A stretch of DNA of 64,000 nt from positions 1,412,943 through 1,476,942 of the forward strand of contig NZ_LMFS01000001.1 of assembly GCF_001426945.1 (NCBI RefSeq), in the 5' to 3' direction. The notes under the pieces are model-generated. The model was not told the DNA's origin. It ran no database searches and was given only the letters and a program-made list of their open reading frames with translations. The position numbers were made by a program, and so were the translations under genes. The stretch is from Pseudolabrys sp. Root1462. GTDB lineage: Bacteria; Pseudomonadota; Alphaproteobacteria; Rhizobiales; Xanthobacteraceae. The number at the start of each line of letters is the position of its first letter. Position 1 is the stretch's first letter. Shown here one piece after another: positions 7,676-18,982 of the stretch.

Positions 7676-8593
7676 ATGCGCCTGACGAAGTTGGCGATCG
7701 CGGTCGCGCCGATCCTGTTCGTATTGCTGTGGAGCACAGGCTTCATCGGCGCGCGATACGGCTTGCCTTACATCGAGCCGATGACGTTCCTCGCCGTGCG
7801 CATGAGCTTCGTGGTTCTCGCCATGCTGCCGATCGCGCTGATGAGCGGCGCGCGCTGGCCGAATGCGGTGGAAAGCGGCCACAGCCTCGCCATCGGCATT
7901 CTCGTTCATGGCATTTATCTTGGCGGCGTCTTCATCGCGATCTCGCAGGGCGTGCCCGCGGGCATTTCAGCGCTGATTCCCGGGCTGCAGCCGATCCTGA
8001 CCTCGACCATCGCAAACCGATTCATGGGCGAGAAGGTGACGTCGATGCAGTGGCTCGGCCTCTTGCTGGGCCTTGGCGGCGTAGCGCTGGTGCTGCACGA
8101 CCGGCAGATGGTGGCCGAAGCGAGCGTGTTCGGCTGGGCGGCGAGCGTCATCTCGCTGATCGGCATCACGCTCGGCACGCTTTATCAGAAGCGGCACAGC
8201 AGCAATATCGACTGGCGCACCGGCAACGTCGTGCAATATCTCGGCGTCGCGGTGTTCTTCTGGATAATCAGCTTTGTGTTCGAGGACCGCGTTATCCACT
8301 GGACCGGCGAACTGGTATTCGCCATCGCCTGGCTGGTGTTGGTGCTGTCGATCGCCACCGTCGCGCTGATGTACTGGCTGATCCGCCGCTCGCCGGCGAC
8401 CGGCTTTGCCAGCCTGTTCTATCTGGTGCCGGCCACCACCGCGCTGTTGGCCTTCGTGCTGTTCGGCGAGAAGCTCGATGCGGTCTCGATCGTCGGCATG
8501 CTGATCTGCGCCGCCGGCGTGCTGATCGTCAATCGCGGCGGACGAGCGAAACCGGCGGCGAGCAACGTCGCGGCATCGACACTCAAGGACTAG
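7676..8593 (+). CDS. DMT-superfamily (EamA) transporter
   Basis: A 305-residue integral membrane protein with ten predicted helices in two five-helix halves, the EamA/RhaT arrangement. The first half begins LLWSTGFIGARYGLPYIEPM, a typical DMT opening, and the second half ends in FGEKLDAVSIVGMLICAAGV, which is characteristic of EamA repeats. Family members export amino acids, nucleosides or other metabolites by proton coupling; the substrate is unknown. A short basic tail follows the last helix. It is monocistronic and its stop touches the convergent thioesterase stop. Confidence 0.88.
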   Translation: MRLTKLAIAVAPILFVLLWSTGFIGARYGLPYIEPMTFLAVRMSFVVLAMLPIALMSGARWPNAVESGHSLAIGILVHGIYLGGVFIAISQGVPAGISALIPGLQPILTSTIANRFMGEKVTSMQWLGLLLGLGGVALVLHDRQMVAEASVFGWAASVISLIGITLGTLYQKRHSSNIDWRTGNVVQYLGVAVFFWIISFVFEDRVIHWTGELVFAIAWLVLVLSIATVALMYWLIRRSPATGFASLFYLVPATTALLAFVLFGEKLDAVSIVGMLICAAGVLIVNRGGRAKPAASNVAASTLKD

Positions 8594-8998
8594 CTACTTT
8601 CGCTCCAGCACCATCTGGGTCTGCGTCACCAGCGCGCAGAGCCGGCCGTCACCGCGGGTGATCTTCGTCTGCCAGACCATGGTGCTGCGGCCGCGATGCA
8701 GCGGCGTGCATTCCGCATAAGCGGTGTCGCCGAGCGGGATGGCGGCGAAGAAGTTGGTCTTGCTCTCGATCGTCGTGGTCGACTGGCCCGGCTTGAGATT
8801 GGCCGAAGTCGCGGTGCCGCCGAGGTTGTCCGCAAGCGCCATGATGGCGCCGCCGTGCATGATATCGAAGCGGTTGTTGAGCTCCTCGCGCACCGGCAGT
8901 TCGGCGGTGACCTTCTCGGCCGAAATATGGGTGATCTTGACGCCGAGGAATTTGGCGAAGGCCGGCTGGGTGAGGGCGCGCTCGTTGATATCGGACAT
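8594..8998 (-). CDS. PaaI-family hotdog thioesterase
   Basis: A 134-residue hotdog-fold protein. The active-site stretch HGGAIMALADNLGG matches the PaaI/YbgC-like motif in which an Asp or Glu on the helix activates water. It probably hydrolyses acyl- or aryl-acyl-CoA in the cytoplasm, as a housekeeping or phenylacetate-type thioesterase. The ATG at 8998 (MSDINERAL) is preferred over an upstream ATG at 9034 because the extra residues are unlike the family. It lies downstream of the peroxiredoxin gene on the same strand, separated by a terminator hairpin. Confidence 0.85.
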   Translation of the reverse strand: MSDINERALTQPAFAKFLGVKITHISAEKVTAELPVREELNNRFDIMHGGAIMALADNLGGTATSANLKPGQSTTTIESKTNFFAAIPLGDTAYAECTPLHRGRSTMVWQTKITRGDGRLCALVTQTQMVLERK

Positions 8999-9053
8999 TT
9001 GCGGATGGCTCCGGACCGGGGCGTGCCGGCACATCGCGCCGGACGCAAGAGAG

Positions 9054-9082
9054 AAGGGCGCGATCCGATGGACCGCGCCCTT
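9054..9082 (-). terminator. Terminator after the peroxiredoxin gene
   Basis: A perfect 9-bp stem (9054-9062 with 9074-9082) and 11-base loop lie between the peroxiredoxin stop and the thioesterase start. On the minus strand a pyrimidine-rich CTCTCTTG run follows. Confidence 0.6.
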
Positions 9083-9114
9083 CTATACTCAAACCCAAAT
9101 CGATCTGTCGCGAC

Positions 9115-9774
9115 CTATTTCGGCTGCGGCGCAATGCGGATATAGGGCCGCGGCTGCTTGTAGCCGCCCGGCCAGATCTTCTTGGCTTCTTCGTCGCTCA
9201 CCGCGCCGGTGATGATGATGTCGTCGCCCTGTTTCCAGTCGGCCGGAGTGGCCACGCGATGCTTGGCGTTGAGCTGCAGCGAGTCGATGACCCGCAGGAT
9301 CTCGTTGAAGTTGCGGCCGGTGGTCATCGGATAGACCAGGATCAGCTTGATCTTCTTGTCCGGGCCGACGACGAAGACATTGCGGACGGTCTGGTTGTCG
9401 GCCGGGGTGCGGCCTTCCGAGGTGCCGCCGGTCGCCGCCGGCAGCATGCCGTAGAGCTTGGCGATCTTGAGATCGGTGTCGCCGATCATCGGATAGTTCG
9501 GCGCGAAGCCGACGATCTCCTTGATGTCCTCGGCCCAGGTCTTGTGGTTGGACACCGGATCGACCGACAGGCCGATGATCTTGGTGTTGCGCTTGTCGAA
9601 CTCCGGCTTCAGGCGCGCCATGGTGCCGAGCTCGGTGGTGCAGACCGGCGTGAAGTCCTTCGGATGCGAGAACAGCACGGCCCAGGAGTCGCCCAGCCAT
9701 TCGTGAAAGCGGATTTTGCCTTCGGTGGTGTCAGCTTTGAAATCAGGCGCGATATCGCCAATGGCCAAAGTCAT
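9115..9774 (-). CDS. 1-Cys peroxiredoxin (Prx6 type)
   Basis: A 219-residue peroxiredoxin. The peroxidatic cysteine is C45 in the motif PVCTTE, with the upstream TP forming the usual active-site loop. There is no other cysteine, so it is a 1-Cys enzyme that must be recycled by an external thiol. The C-terminal Prx domain (RVATPADWKQGDDIII) identifies the Prx6/AhpC-TSA long form. It reduces H2O2 and organic peroxides in the cytoplasm. GGAGG lies just upstream of the ATG. The region above it contains a repeated TCCTA motif that could be part of its promoter. Confident assignment. Confidence 0.95.
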   Translation of the reverse strand: MTLAIGDIAPDFKADTTEGKIRFHEWLGDSWAVLFSHPKDFTPVCTTELGTMARLKPEFDKRNTKIIGLSVDPVSNHKTWAEDIKEIVGFAPNYPMIGDTDLKIAKLYGMLPAATGGTSEGRTPADNQTVRNVFVVGPDKKIKLILVYPMTTGRNFNEILRVIDSLQLNAKHRVATPADWKQGDDIIITGAVSDEEAKKIWPGGYKQPRPYIRIAPQPK

Positions 9775-9933
9775 GGGGAACCTCCAAATCGACAGGGTCG
9801 GTGTTCGTGTTCCTAATATAGGTCCTAAGCTGGACGGGGAAGGGGCGGCTCCGGAATTAGGATGTCGCAGCTTCTGCGACGGGCTCCGGTAGCATAAAGC
9901 CGCGGCCGGCCTGGTCCGGCGAGTAACGAATTT

Positions 9934-11172
9934 TCAGGGCGCAGCCGGCTTGTAGCCGTCGGTCAGGGTGCCGAGGAACGCCACGATATCGTCGATTTCG
10001 CCGTCGGTGAGGGCGGGTTTGTCGCCGGGCATGCGGCCGAAAGGCGGCTCGTTATTGATGTTGGCCCGGTAGCGTTGCGGCAGGTCATCGAACTTGCCGG
10101 CGGTACCGTCTGCATTGCGCGGGTACCAGCGCCCCGGGTCGGTGTCGCGCGTGGCGTAGAATGCCACCGCATCGCGCAGGCTGGTCATCGCGCCGTTATG
10201 GAAGAAGGTCTTGCGCAGCGCCACGTTGCGCAGGGACGGTGTCCGAAACAGACCACAATACTCATCGTGGCCTTTCAGATCGGTGCGCAGCGGTCCGCAG
10301 ACGCCGAGATCGAAAAACTTGGGATCGGCATTGGCTTCGATGGCGCGGTTGCGCGGCACCCCGATAGCGATCATGCCGAAGTCGGAGAATTGCGGCGCGC
10401 TGCCGTCGCTCGCTCGCTCGCTGCGGTGACAGTTACCGCAGTTGCCCTTGTCCTCGTCGTTGAACAGTTGGAGGCCGCGCATTTCCTGTTCGGAGAGCTT
10501 CGCCCGGCCGGCGAGGTAAGCGTCATATTTGCTCGAGTAAGGATAGAACTCGGCCGGGCTTTGCTCATAGACCGACAGCGCTGTGGTCGCCGCGTTGAAC
10601 GCTTTGTGCGGTTCGGCAAAGACATCGGCGCCGAACAGCCGTTTGATGTCGTCGGCGTAAGGCGCGGCTGCGAGTTTCATGGCCACGGCCGCTTCGTCGG
10701 CATTGGCCATCTCGAATGGCGCCAGCAGCGGAATGCGCGCCTGATCGTTGCCGCGGTCGGCGCGGCCGTCCCAGGTCAGTCCGCCGGTCGGGCCGTTGTC
10801 GATGCTCGCGTCGCCCTCATCCTCGGATTCGTAATAGTGCTCCGTGAACTGCGGTGCCGCCTGAAGATATTTCAGCGACGGCGCGGCACGGAATCCGGTC
10901 TGTCTTCCATCCTTGCCACCCGGCTGAATCGCCATCGCATTGTTGGGGGCGAAGGCATTGTTCGGGTAGTGGCACGAGGCGCAGGCCATGGTGCCGGAGG
11001 CCGATAGCGAAGCATCGTTGAAGATTTTGCGGCCGAGCGCTTCGAGCGCGGCGGCCCGCGCGTAGGCTTGCTGCCGCGTCATCCCGCTGTCGCTCTGCGC
11101 GCTAGCGCCGCCACAGGCGAATACCGCCATGGCGACAAGCAGACTGTGCAGGCAGGTTCTGGCGATCGTCAC
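9934..11172 (-). CDS. Di-haem cytochrome c peroxidase / MauG-family protein
   Basis: A 412-residue periplasmic protein when read from the GTG at 11172. This start places a signal peptide (core LLVAMAVFACGGASA) directly at the N-terminus and has AGGTG upstream. An in-frame ATG at 11322 would add 50 residues of atypical sequence over the probable promoter. Two c-type haem sites are present: CASCH at about residue 64 and CGNCH at about 245. The C-terminal half has the typical FHNGAMTSLRDAV stretch. Bacterial members reduce H2O2 with electrons from small cytochromes or carry out MauG-like oxidations; which applies is not clear. Divergent from the AcpA-like phosphatase. Confidence 0.88.
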   Translation of the reverse strand: MTIARTCLHSLLVAMAVFACGGASAQSDSGMTRQQAYARAAALEALGRKIFNDASLSASGTMACASCHYPNNAFAPNNAMAIQPGGKDGRQTGFRAAPSLKYLQAAPQFTEHYYESEDEGDASIDNGPTGGLTWDGRADRGNDQARIPLLAPFEMANADEAAVAMKLAAAPYADDIKRLFGADVFAEPHKAFNAATTALSVYEQSPAEFYPYSSKYDAYLAGRAKLSEQEMRGLQLFNDEDKGNCGNCHRSERASDGSAPQFSDFGMIAIGVPRNRAIEANADPKFFDLGVCGPLRTDLKGHDEYCGLFRTPSLRNVALRKTFFHNGAMTSLRDAVAFYATRDTDPGRWYPRNADGTAGKFDDLPQRYRANINNEPPFGRMPGDKPALTDGEIDDIVAFLGTLTDGYKPAAP

Positions 11173-11327
11173 GGTGCACCTGGTGAGGCCCGACGTTACC
11201 TTGAGCACGCGCGGATGACAGTTTTCTGACGGCGATGTCCAGGCTGGGCATAAATGCATGGCTTCATGCAACTGCCATATAACGCCACCTATGATGGCGC
11301 GGGGACGATCTTCAGGAGCCAATAGCC

Positions 11328-12878
11328 ATGCCGCCGTCGATGCCAGCCAAAGCCCTGTCTCTCGTGATTGCGATGACCTTACCCGTGGCGGCCGTCGCGC
11401 CGGCCCGTGCGCAAACGCCGGCTCCGGCGATCAACGCGATCGACACCGTGGTCGTAATCTATGCCGAGAACCGGTCATTCGATAATCTCTATGGGGCCTT
11501 TCCGGGCGCCAATGGCTTGCAGAACGTGACGCCCGAGAACTCGCGGCAGCTCGATCGCGACGGCAGCGTGCTCAAGGAATTGCCGCCGGTCTGGAATAAC
11601 CTCACCGCCAAGGGCGTGACGCCGGTGGTGACGCAGGCGCAGACCGAGCATATGGCCAATGCGCCATTCGCCATCGACGATCCGAAGGGGCTCAACACGC
11701 AGCTCGGCGTCGTTACCCACGACCTGTGGCATCTATTCTATCAGAACCAGATGCAGATCAATGGCGGCAAGAACGACAAGTTCGCCGCCTATGCCGATGC
11801 CGGCGGTCTGGTGATGGGCCACTATGATGGCTCCAAGCTGCCGCTGTGGAAGGTCGCCAAGGATTACGTGCTGGCCGACAATTTCTTCCAGGGTGCGTTC
11901 GGCGGCTCGTTCCTCAATCACTTCCAGCTCGCCTGCGCCTGCACGCCGCGCTATCCGGACGCCGACAAGAGCCCGGCCAAGGGCATCATTGCCGCGGTGG
12001 AGGCCGATGGCGTGTCGCTCAAGCTCGCCGACAATTCGCCGAAGTCGGCGATCGATGGCATTCCGAAATTCGTCAACAACGGCCAGATCTCACCGGACTT
12101 CTATGCCGTCAACACCATGCAGCCGCCGTATCAGCCGAGCGCCAACAAACCGGCGCCGGAAGGCGACAAGCGCTTTGCCGATCCGTCAAAGCCAAACACC
12201 TTGCCGCCGCAGCATGACGTCACCATCGGCGATCTCTTGTCGCTCAAGGGCGTGAGCTGGGCCTGGTATGCCGGCGCCTGGCAGGCGGCGCTCGACGGGC
12301 AGAACGCCACGCCGGTGCCGAACTTCCAGTTTCATCACCAGCCGTACAATTATTTCGTCCAGTACGCCCCCGGCACGGCGGCGCGCGAGGAGCATCTGAA
12401 AGATGCCGGCATGAACGGCGTCGCGTTCATCAAGGCGATCGACGAAGGCAAGCTGCCGCAGGTGACCTTCTACAAGCCGCAGGGCAACCTCAACTCCCAT
12501 GCCGGCTACACCGATGTGATGTCCGGCGATGAGCACATGGCCGACGTCATCGCGCATCTGCAGAAGAGCCCGCAATGGGCTCATATGCTGATCGTGCTGA
12601 CTTACGACGAGAACGGCGGCTTCTGGGATCACGTCGCACCGCCGAAGGCCGACCGCTGGGGCCCGGGTTCGCGCATACCGGCGATCATCGTGTCGCCTTA
12701 TGCCAGGAAAGGCACTGTCGATCACACGCAGTCCGACACGACCTCGATCCTGCGCTTCATCACCAAGCGCTACGATCTGCCGGTCTTGCCCGGTCTGCTG
12801 GAACGCGACGCGGCGCTGAAGGCCAACGGTCATCCGCCGATGGGCGATCTGACCGAGGCGCTCGATCTGCCGCGCTGA
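11328..12878 (+). CDS. AcpA-like phosphoesterase (acid phosphatase / phospholipase C superfamily)
   Basis: A 516-residue secreted enzyme with signal peptide (residues 1-28, ending ARAQ). The metal/nucleophile region [16 protein letters not shown] near residue 43 is the hallmark of the phosphoesterase family that includes Francisella AcpA and non-haemolytic phospholipase C. The second metal cluster appears as [14 protein letters not shown], and [10 protein letters not shown] near the C-terminus is also conserved. It hydrolyses phosphomonoesters or phospholipids outside the inner membrane. CAGGAG lies 9 bases before the ATG. Divergent from the di-haem peroxidase; a hairpin follows the stop. Confidence 0.9.
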   Translation: MPPSMPAKALSLVIAMTLPVAAVAPARAQTPAPAINAIDTVVVIYAENRSFDNLYGAFPGANGLQNVTPENSRQLDRDGSVLKELPPVWNNLTAKGVTPVVTQAQTEHMANAPFAIDDPKGLNTQLGVVTHDLWHLFYQNQMQINGGKNDKFAAYADAGGLVMGHYDGSKLPLWKVAKDYVLADNFFQGAFGGSFLNHFQLACACTPRYPDADKSPAKGIIAAVEADGVSLKLADNSPKSAIDGIPKFVNNGQISPDFYAVNTMQPPYQPSANKPAPEGDKRFADPSKPNTLPPQHDVTIGDLLSLKGVSWAWYAGAWQAALDGQNATPVPNFQFHHQPYNYFVQYAPGTAAREEHLKDAGMNGVAFIKAIDEGKLPQVTFYKPQGNLNSHAGYTDVMSGDEHMADVIAHLQKSPQWAHMLIVLTYDENGGFWDHVAPPKADRWGPGSRIPAIIVSPYARKGTVDHTQSDTTSILRFITKRYDLPVLPGLLERDAALKANGHPPMGDLTEALDLPR

Positions 12879-12902
12879 CCCTCGGTATCGCGTTACGAGG
12901 CC

Positions 12903-12926
12903 GGCGCGGCACCGGTTTGCCGCGCC
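12903..12926. terminator. Hairpin after the AcpA-like gene
   Basis: An 8-bp perfect stem, 12903-12910 with 12919-12926, with an 8-base loop lies 24 bases after the stop. No T run. Confidence 0.5.
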
Positions 12927-12975
12927 GCCGTCCCGGGCCTAGATTTGGCGAGAGCCAAGGGCCCGGGCGCGCCGC

Positions 12976-14277
12976 ATGAACGTCGATCAGCTTCTCTACC
13001 GCCTGGCACTTGCGCTCGGCATCGGCCTGCTGGTCGGTCTCGAGCGCGGCTGGAAGACGCGGGATATGCAGCCGGGCTCGCGCGCCGCCGGCGTGCGCAC
13101 CTTCACCTTGTGCGGTCTGCTCGGCGGCATCGTCGCGGCGCTGGCGCAGGCGATGGCCTCGCCGGTGGCGGCCGGCCTCGTGCTCGGCTTCGGCTTCGCC
13201 GTCTATGCCGCGATCTTCGCGCTGCTCGAACGTGACGCCGACCGCGCCGCCGGCAGCTATTCGGCCACCACGATCATCGCCGGGCTTCTGACCTTCATGC
13301 TCGGCGCCTTCGCCGTCATCGGCGACATGCGCATCGCCGCGGCTGTGGCGGTGGCGGCGACCGGCATACTGGCGATCCGCTCGGAGATTCACGGCTGGAT
13401 CAGCCGCATCACCTGGCCGGAGCTGCGCTCGGCGCTGGTGCTGCTGGCGATGACCTTCATCATCCTGCCGATCATTCCCGACACGACGGTCGGCGGCGCC
13501 AACGGCGTCAATCCGCGCGAAGTCTGGCTGATCGCCATTGTGCTCGCCGGCGTATCGTTCCTCGGTTATGCCGCGGTCAAGGTGCTGGGCTCCGAGCGCG
13601 GCATCCTGTTCGGCGCGCTGGCGGGCGGTCTGGTGTCATCGACCGCGGTGACGGTGACCAGTGCGCGACGTGCCACTGCGGGTGAAACAGCTCCGCGCCT
13701 GCTGGCGGCCGGCGTCGCGCTGGCGACGGTCGTGTCGTTCCTGCGCGTCATCGCGGTCGCCGCGGCGTTGCAGCCCATCTTGCTGCCGCTGATCGCACCG
13801 GCGCTGGTGTTCGCAGCGGTGGTCGCGGCCGGCTATGCCGTCGTCACCATCTACTGGCGCGGCGCCGCCGATGGCGGTCAGGTGTTGCCGGGCGCGTTCA
13901 GCAATCCGTTCAGCTTCTGGCCGGTGGTCGGCTTTGCCGTGCTGCTTGGCGCAGTCATTGTCGCCGGCCGGTTCATCGCCGAGACCTTCGGCGCCGGTGG
14001 TGCCTTCATCGGCGCGGCGGCGATCGGCCTTGCCGACGTCGATACGGTGACGGTGGCGATGAGCCGGCTGGTGCCGGCGCCGCTCAGTACGTTCAGCGCC
14101 AGCATGGCGATTCTGGTCGCCGTCGCCAGCAACACGGCCAGCAAGCTCGCCCTCGCCATCGCGCTCGGGCGAGGGCGCTTCGCCACGGAAGTGGCGGCCA
14201 TGACGGTGCTGTGCTGGATCGCGGGCGCGCTTGGCCTGTGGGCGGCGGTCGCTGTGGGGTATTCCGTCCCGCATTGA
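12976..14277 (+). CDS. MgtC/SapB-DUF4010 membrane protein
   Basis: A 433-residue polytopic membrane protein. The N-terminal third is an MgtC/SapB domain with the family signature GLLVGLERGW and GVRTFTLCGLLGG. The remainder is a DUF4010 module of about seven helices (PREVWLIAIVLAGVSF region onward). MgtC-type proteins modulate membrane ATPases and survival at low Mg2+. The two-domain form is widespread but not functionally defined, so a transport role is only an inference. The next gene, pccA, starts 59 bp downstream with a TTGACA at 14274-14279 between them. Confidence 0.85.
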   Translation: MNVDQLLYRLALALGIGLLVGLERGWKTRDMQPGSRAAGVRTFTLCGLLGGIVAALAQAMASPVAAGLVLGFGFAVYAAIFALLERDADRAAGSYSATTIIAGLLTFMLGAFAVIGDMRIAAAVAVAATGILAIRSEIHGWISRITWPELRSALVLLAMTFIILPIIPDTTVGGANGVNPREVWLIAIVLAGVSFLGYAAVKVLGSERGILFGALAGGLVSSTAVTVTSARRATAGETAPRLLAAGVALATVVSFLRVIAVAAALQPILLPLIAPALVFAAVVAAGYAVVTIYWRGAADGGQVLPGAFSNPFSFWPVVGFAVLLGAVIVAGRFIAETFGAGGAFIGAAAIGLADVDTVTVAMSRLVPAPLSTFSASMAILVAVASNTASKLALAIALGRGRFATEVAAMTVLCWIAGALGLWAAVAVGYSVPH

Positions 14278-14336
14278 CATTTTATTGCAGTGCCGCAGAG
14301 TGCTCCGGTTCGGCCTGGCGGGGGAAATTCGGTTAC

Positions 14337-16355
<2,019 letters not shown>

Positions 16356-16409
16356 TTCTCAGTCCGGGGCGCTGCGCAGCGGCGAACCGGAATCCCGCGC
16401 GTTTCGCCG

Positions 16410-17714
16410 TTATTTCGTCGTGACATGCGCGCTGCGCAGGAAGCCCTTGGCCAGCGCGTGGTAGATGCCTTCCGGGCAGACCAGCCGCGAGCAGGCATAG
16501 GCGATGATCGACGCCGTCATCACCGGCACCACCATGGCGTGGTTGTCGGTCATCTCGGTGACAATGACGAATGCGGTGATCGGCGCCTGCACCACACCGG
16601 CGAAATAGGCGACCATGCCAAGGATCATGATCGGCGCGATCGGCGCGCCGTGAAACAACTGCGCCACTTCGCTGCCGATGCCGGCGCCGACCGCAAGCGA
16701 CGGCGCAAAGATGCCGCCGGGGATGCCGCTGACCGCGGTCAGCGCGGTCGCCAGAAGCTTCAGGATGCCGAAGCTGTGCGGCAGCGCGCTGCCGCTCTCG
16801 AGCGCAGCTTTGACCTGCTGATAGCCAGTGCCGTACACCATGTCGCTGGACACGATACCACACAGTGCGACGCCCAGCCCGCAGAGTCCGGCGAGCAGCA
16901 GCGGCTGCTTCTTGAACGCGCCGCCGACGATGCCGGGAATGCCGCGCGCCATCGCGATGACGAAGCGGCTGAACAGCCCGCCGGCCAGGCCGCCGATCAC
17001 GCCGCAGATCGGCACGGCCAGCCAGTCAGTGCCATGTTGGAGCATCGTCTGCGTGCGGCCGAAATAGGTGTAGTCGCCGACCAACGCGAGCGTGGTGAGG
17101 CCGCCGGCGATCACCGCCGAGATGATCAGACCGCTGGCGCGCGTCTCGAAACTGCGGCTCATCTCCTCGATACCGAAGACGATGCCGGCGAGCGGCGTGT
17201 TGAAGGCGGCGGCGACGCCGGCGGCGGCGCCGGCCAGCACAAGGCCCGGCTGACGGCGCGGCGACATGCCGCCGACGGTGAACATGATCGAGGCGCCGAC
17301 CTGGACGGTCGGTCCCTCGCGGCCCGACGAAGCGCCGCATAAAAGGCCGAGCAGCGTGAGCAGGATCTTGCCGACGGCGACCCGCATCGACACCAGGCGC
17401 TTGCGCGCGGCATAGTCGGTGAGCTGGCGCGCCGCGATCGCCTGCGGAATGCCGCTACCTTGCGAATTCGGGAAATATCGATTGGTCAGGAATACGGTGA
17501 GCATGAAGCCCAGCGGCGTCACCGCCAGCGAGGCATAACGCCAATGTCCGATCAGCAGCGCGAACAGGTGCTGCACCTGATCGGCCAGATAGGCGAGCAG
17601 CACCGCCGCACCGCCGACCATGACGCCGCCGGCGAGAAACAGGAAACGTCTTCGCCAACGCGCTGATGTGACCTTCAGGAGACGAAGGTGGCGGCTGGAG
17701 CGGATCAATTGCAT
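16410..17714 (-). CDS. ClC-family chloride channel / H+ antiporter
   Basis: A 434-residue integral membrane protein. It has the three anion-selectivity signatures of the ClC family: GSGIPQ, GREGPTV (with the gating glutamate) and GIFAPSLAVGAG. The gating glutamate is present; the internal proton-glutamate position cannot be assigned by eye, so channel versus exchanger is open. No C-terminal CBS domains, as in most short bacterial forms. It acts in the inner membrane in chloride/proton homeostasis, for example acid resistance. Convergent with pccA (54 bp between stops). Confidence 0.93.
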   Translation of the reverse strand: MQLIRSSRHLRLLKVTSARWRRRFLFLAGGVMVGGAAVLLAYLADQVQHLFALLIGHWRYASLAVTPLGFMLTVFLTNRYFPNSQGSGIPQAIAARQLTDYAARKRLVSMRVAVGKILLTLLGLLCGASSGREGPTVQVGASIMFTVGGMSPRRQPGLVLAGAAAGVAAAFNTPLAGIVFGIEEMSRSFETRASGLIISAVIAGGLTTLALVGDYTYFGRTQTMLQHGTDWLAVPICGVIGGLAGGLFSRFVIAMARGIPGIVGGAFKKQPLLLAGLCGLGVALCGIVSSDMVYGTGYQQVKAALESGSALPHSFGILKLLATALTAVSGIPGGIFAPSLAVGAGIGSEVAQLFHGAPIAPIMILGMVAYFAGVVQAPITAFVIVTEMTDNHAMVVPVMTASIIAYACSRLVCPEGIYHALAKGFLRSAHVTTK

Positions 17715-17883
17715 TGGCTGACACCGGATCGGACGAAAGGCTGACGGATTGGGCCCGGCGCGACCCTCAGGTGCTGTAGGTCAGCCTTCATGGCGAGGCA
17801 ATAGCCAATTCTCTGGCCCCCGCGGCAGGAACCGTGCTTCGGCGGCGCGCGTTGAGCCGGTGATTTATCCGAGGGAGTTCGCC

Positions 17884-18174
17884 ATGCCGCCGACCCGCAA
17901 GCCGCGCCAGCAGCCCGATCTCGAGACCAACACCGCCCCCGACCTGATCGACGAGGATCGCCGCCGCGATCTGCCGGAGACGCGGCCGGACACGCTCGGT
18001 GAGCGCGCCGAACGCGGCGAGGAAGTCCCGGCCGGCGGCGGCTTCACGCCGACCGAAGATGGCGGCAATCCGCAGCACCCGGTGCATGACGAGGACGAAG
18101 AGGACATGATGCCGGAGGATTACGAGCGCGAGATCGACCGCCTGGATGGCGCCGTCGACAAGCGTATCCCCTGA
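17884..18174 (+). CDS. Small acidic hypothetical protein
   Basis: A 96-residue, strongly acidic, proline-rich protein without hydrophobic segments. It has clusters such as DEDEEDMM near residue 75 and is likely largely disordered. I do not recognise a family. GAGGGA at 17871-17876 places the ATG at 17884. It precedes the GGCT gene by 42 bp on the same strand and may be the first gene of that small operon. Confidence 0.65.
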   Translation: MPPTRKPRQQPDLETNTAPDLIDEDRRRDLPETRPDTLGERAERGEEVPAGGGFTPTEDGGNPQHPVHDEDEEDMMPEDYEREIDRLDGAVDKRIP

Positions 18175-18216
18175 GCGGGCTCTTCAGCGTCGACCTGTGT
18201 CTGGTATGCTGACGGC

Positions 18217-18678
18217 GTGACGCTCTATTTCGCCTACGGTTCGAACATGCACCGCGCCGCTATGGAGGCGCGCTGCCCGGCAGCCGCGGCCCTCGGGCCG
18301 GCGCGGCTTGAGGGCTATGAATTTTTCATCGGCATTGACGGCTGGGGTTCGGTGCGACGGATGCCGGGGCAGGTGGTGCACGGCGTCCTTTGGCGACTGA
18401 CGCCGCGCAACCGTGCTGTGCTCGACGCCTACGAGCTGCTGCACCAGGGCTTATACAATGTGCGGATGCTGCCGGTTCGCCATGGCAGCCACACCACGCA
18501 GGCGATGGTCTATCTGTTGCGACGCGCTGCGAGCGGACGGCCCAAGCCGGGTTACGCCGAGATGTGCGCCAGCGCGGCCCGCGAATGGGGTTTGCCGCAG
18601 CGTCATGTCCGTGACATCGGCCGCTGGTCAATCTCGCGCTGGACCGGCAGCCGCCGGATGGCCGGGGGAGAGGCGTGA
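18217..18678 (+). CDS. Gamma-glutamylcyclotransferase-family protein
   Basis: A 153-residue protein of the GGCT/AIG2 fold. The substrate-loop signature YFAYGSNM is at residues 4-11, and an acidic residue in LDAYELL fits the catalytic glutamate region. Members release 5-oxoproline from gamma-glutamyl amines or dipeptides; the bacterial substrate is unsettled. The start codon is GTG at 18217. The acylphosphatase gene begins one base after its stop, so the two are co-translated. Confidence 0.85.
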   Translation: MTLYFAYGSNMHRAAMEARCPAAAALGPARLEGYEFFIGIDGWGSVRRMPGQVVHGVLWRLTPRNRAVLDAYELLHQGLYNVRMLPVRHGSHTTQAMVYLLRRAASGRPKPGYAEMCASAAREWGLPQRHVRDIGRWSISRWTGSRRMAGGEA

Positions 18679-18679
18679 G

Positions 18680-18982
18680 ATGATCGAAGAGGTCGTTGTC
18701 CATCTCATCGTCCACGGCCGTGTGCAGGGTGTCGGCTATCGCGCCTTCGTCGAACGTGAAGCGACACGGCGCGACCTGCAGGGTTGGGTGCGCAACTGCG
18801 CCGATGGCACGGTCGAGGCGTTGCTGACCGGCAATGCCGCGGTGGTCGAGGACATGATCGCTGCCTGCCGCCGCGGCCCCTTCGGCGCGCGTGTCGATGC
18901 CATCGAGCGCGCGCCGGGCCACGCTTCCGCCTTGAAGGACCGCCGGCCGGGTCAGGCGTTCTCGGTGCTGCCGACAATTTGA
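18680..18982 (+). CDS. acyP: Acylphosphatase
   Basis: A 100-residue acylphosphatase. The phosphate-binding loop VHGRVQGVGYRAF carries the catalytic arginine, and NCADGTVEA supplies the conserved asparagine. It hydrolyses carboxyl-phosphate bonds such as acetyl-phosphate or 1,3-bisphosphoglycerate in the cytoplasm. It starts one base after the GGCT stop. Its 3' end overlaps the convergent PepSY-protein gene by 31 bp. Length and motifs match the family fully. Confidence 0.93.
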   Translation: MIEEVVVHLIVHGRVQGVGYRAFVEREATRRDLQGWVRNCADGTVEALLTGNAAVVEDMIAACRRGPFGARVDAIERAPGHASALKDRRPGQAFSVLPTI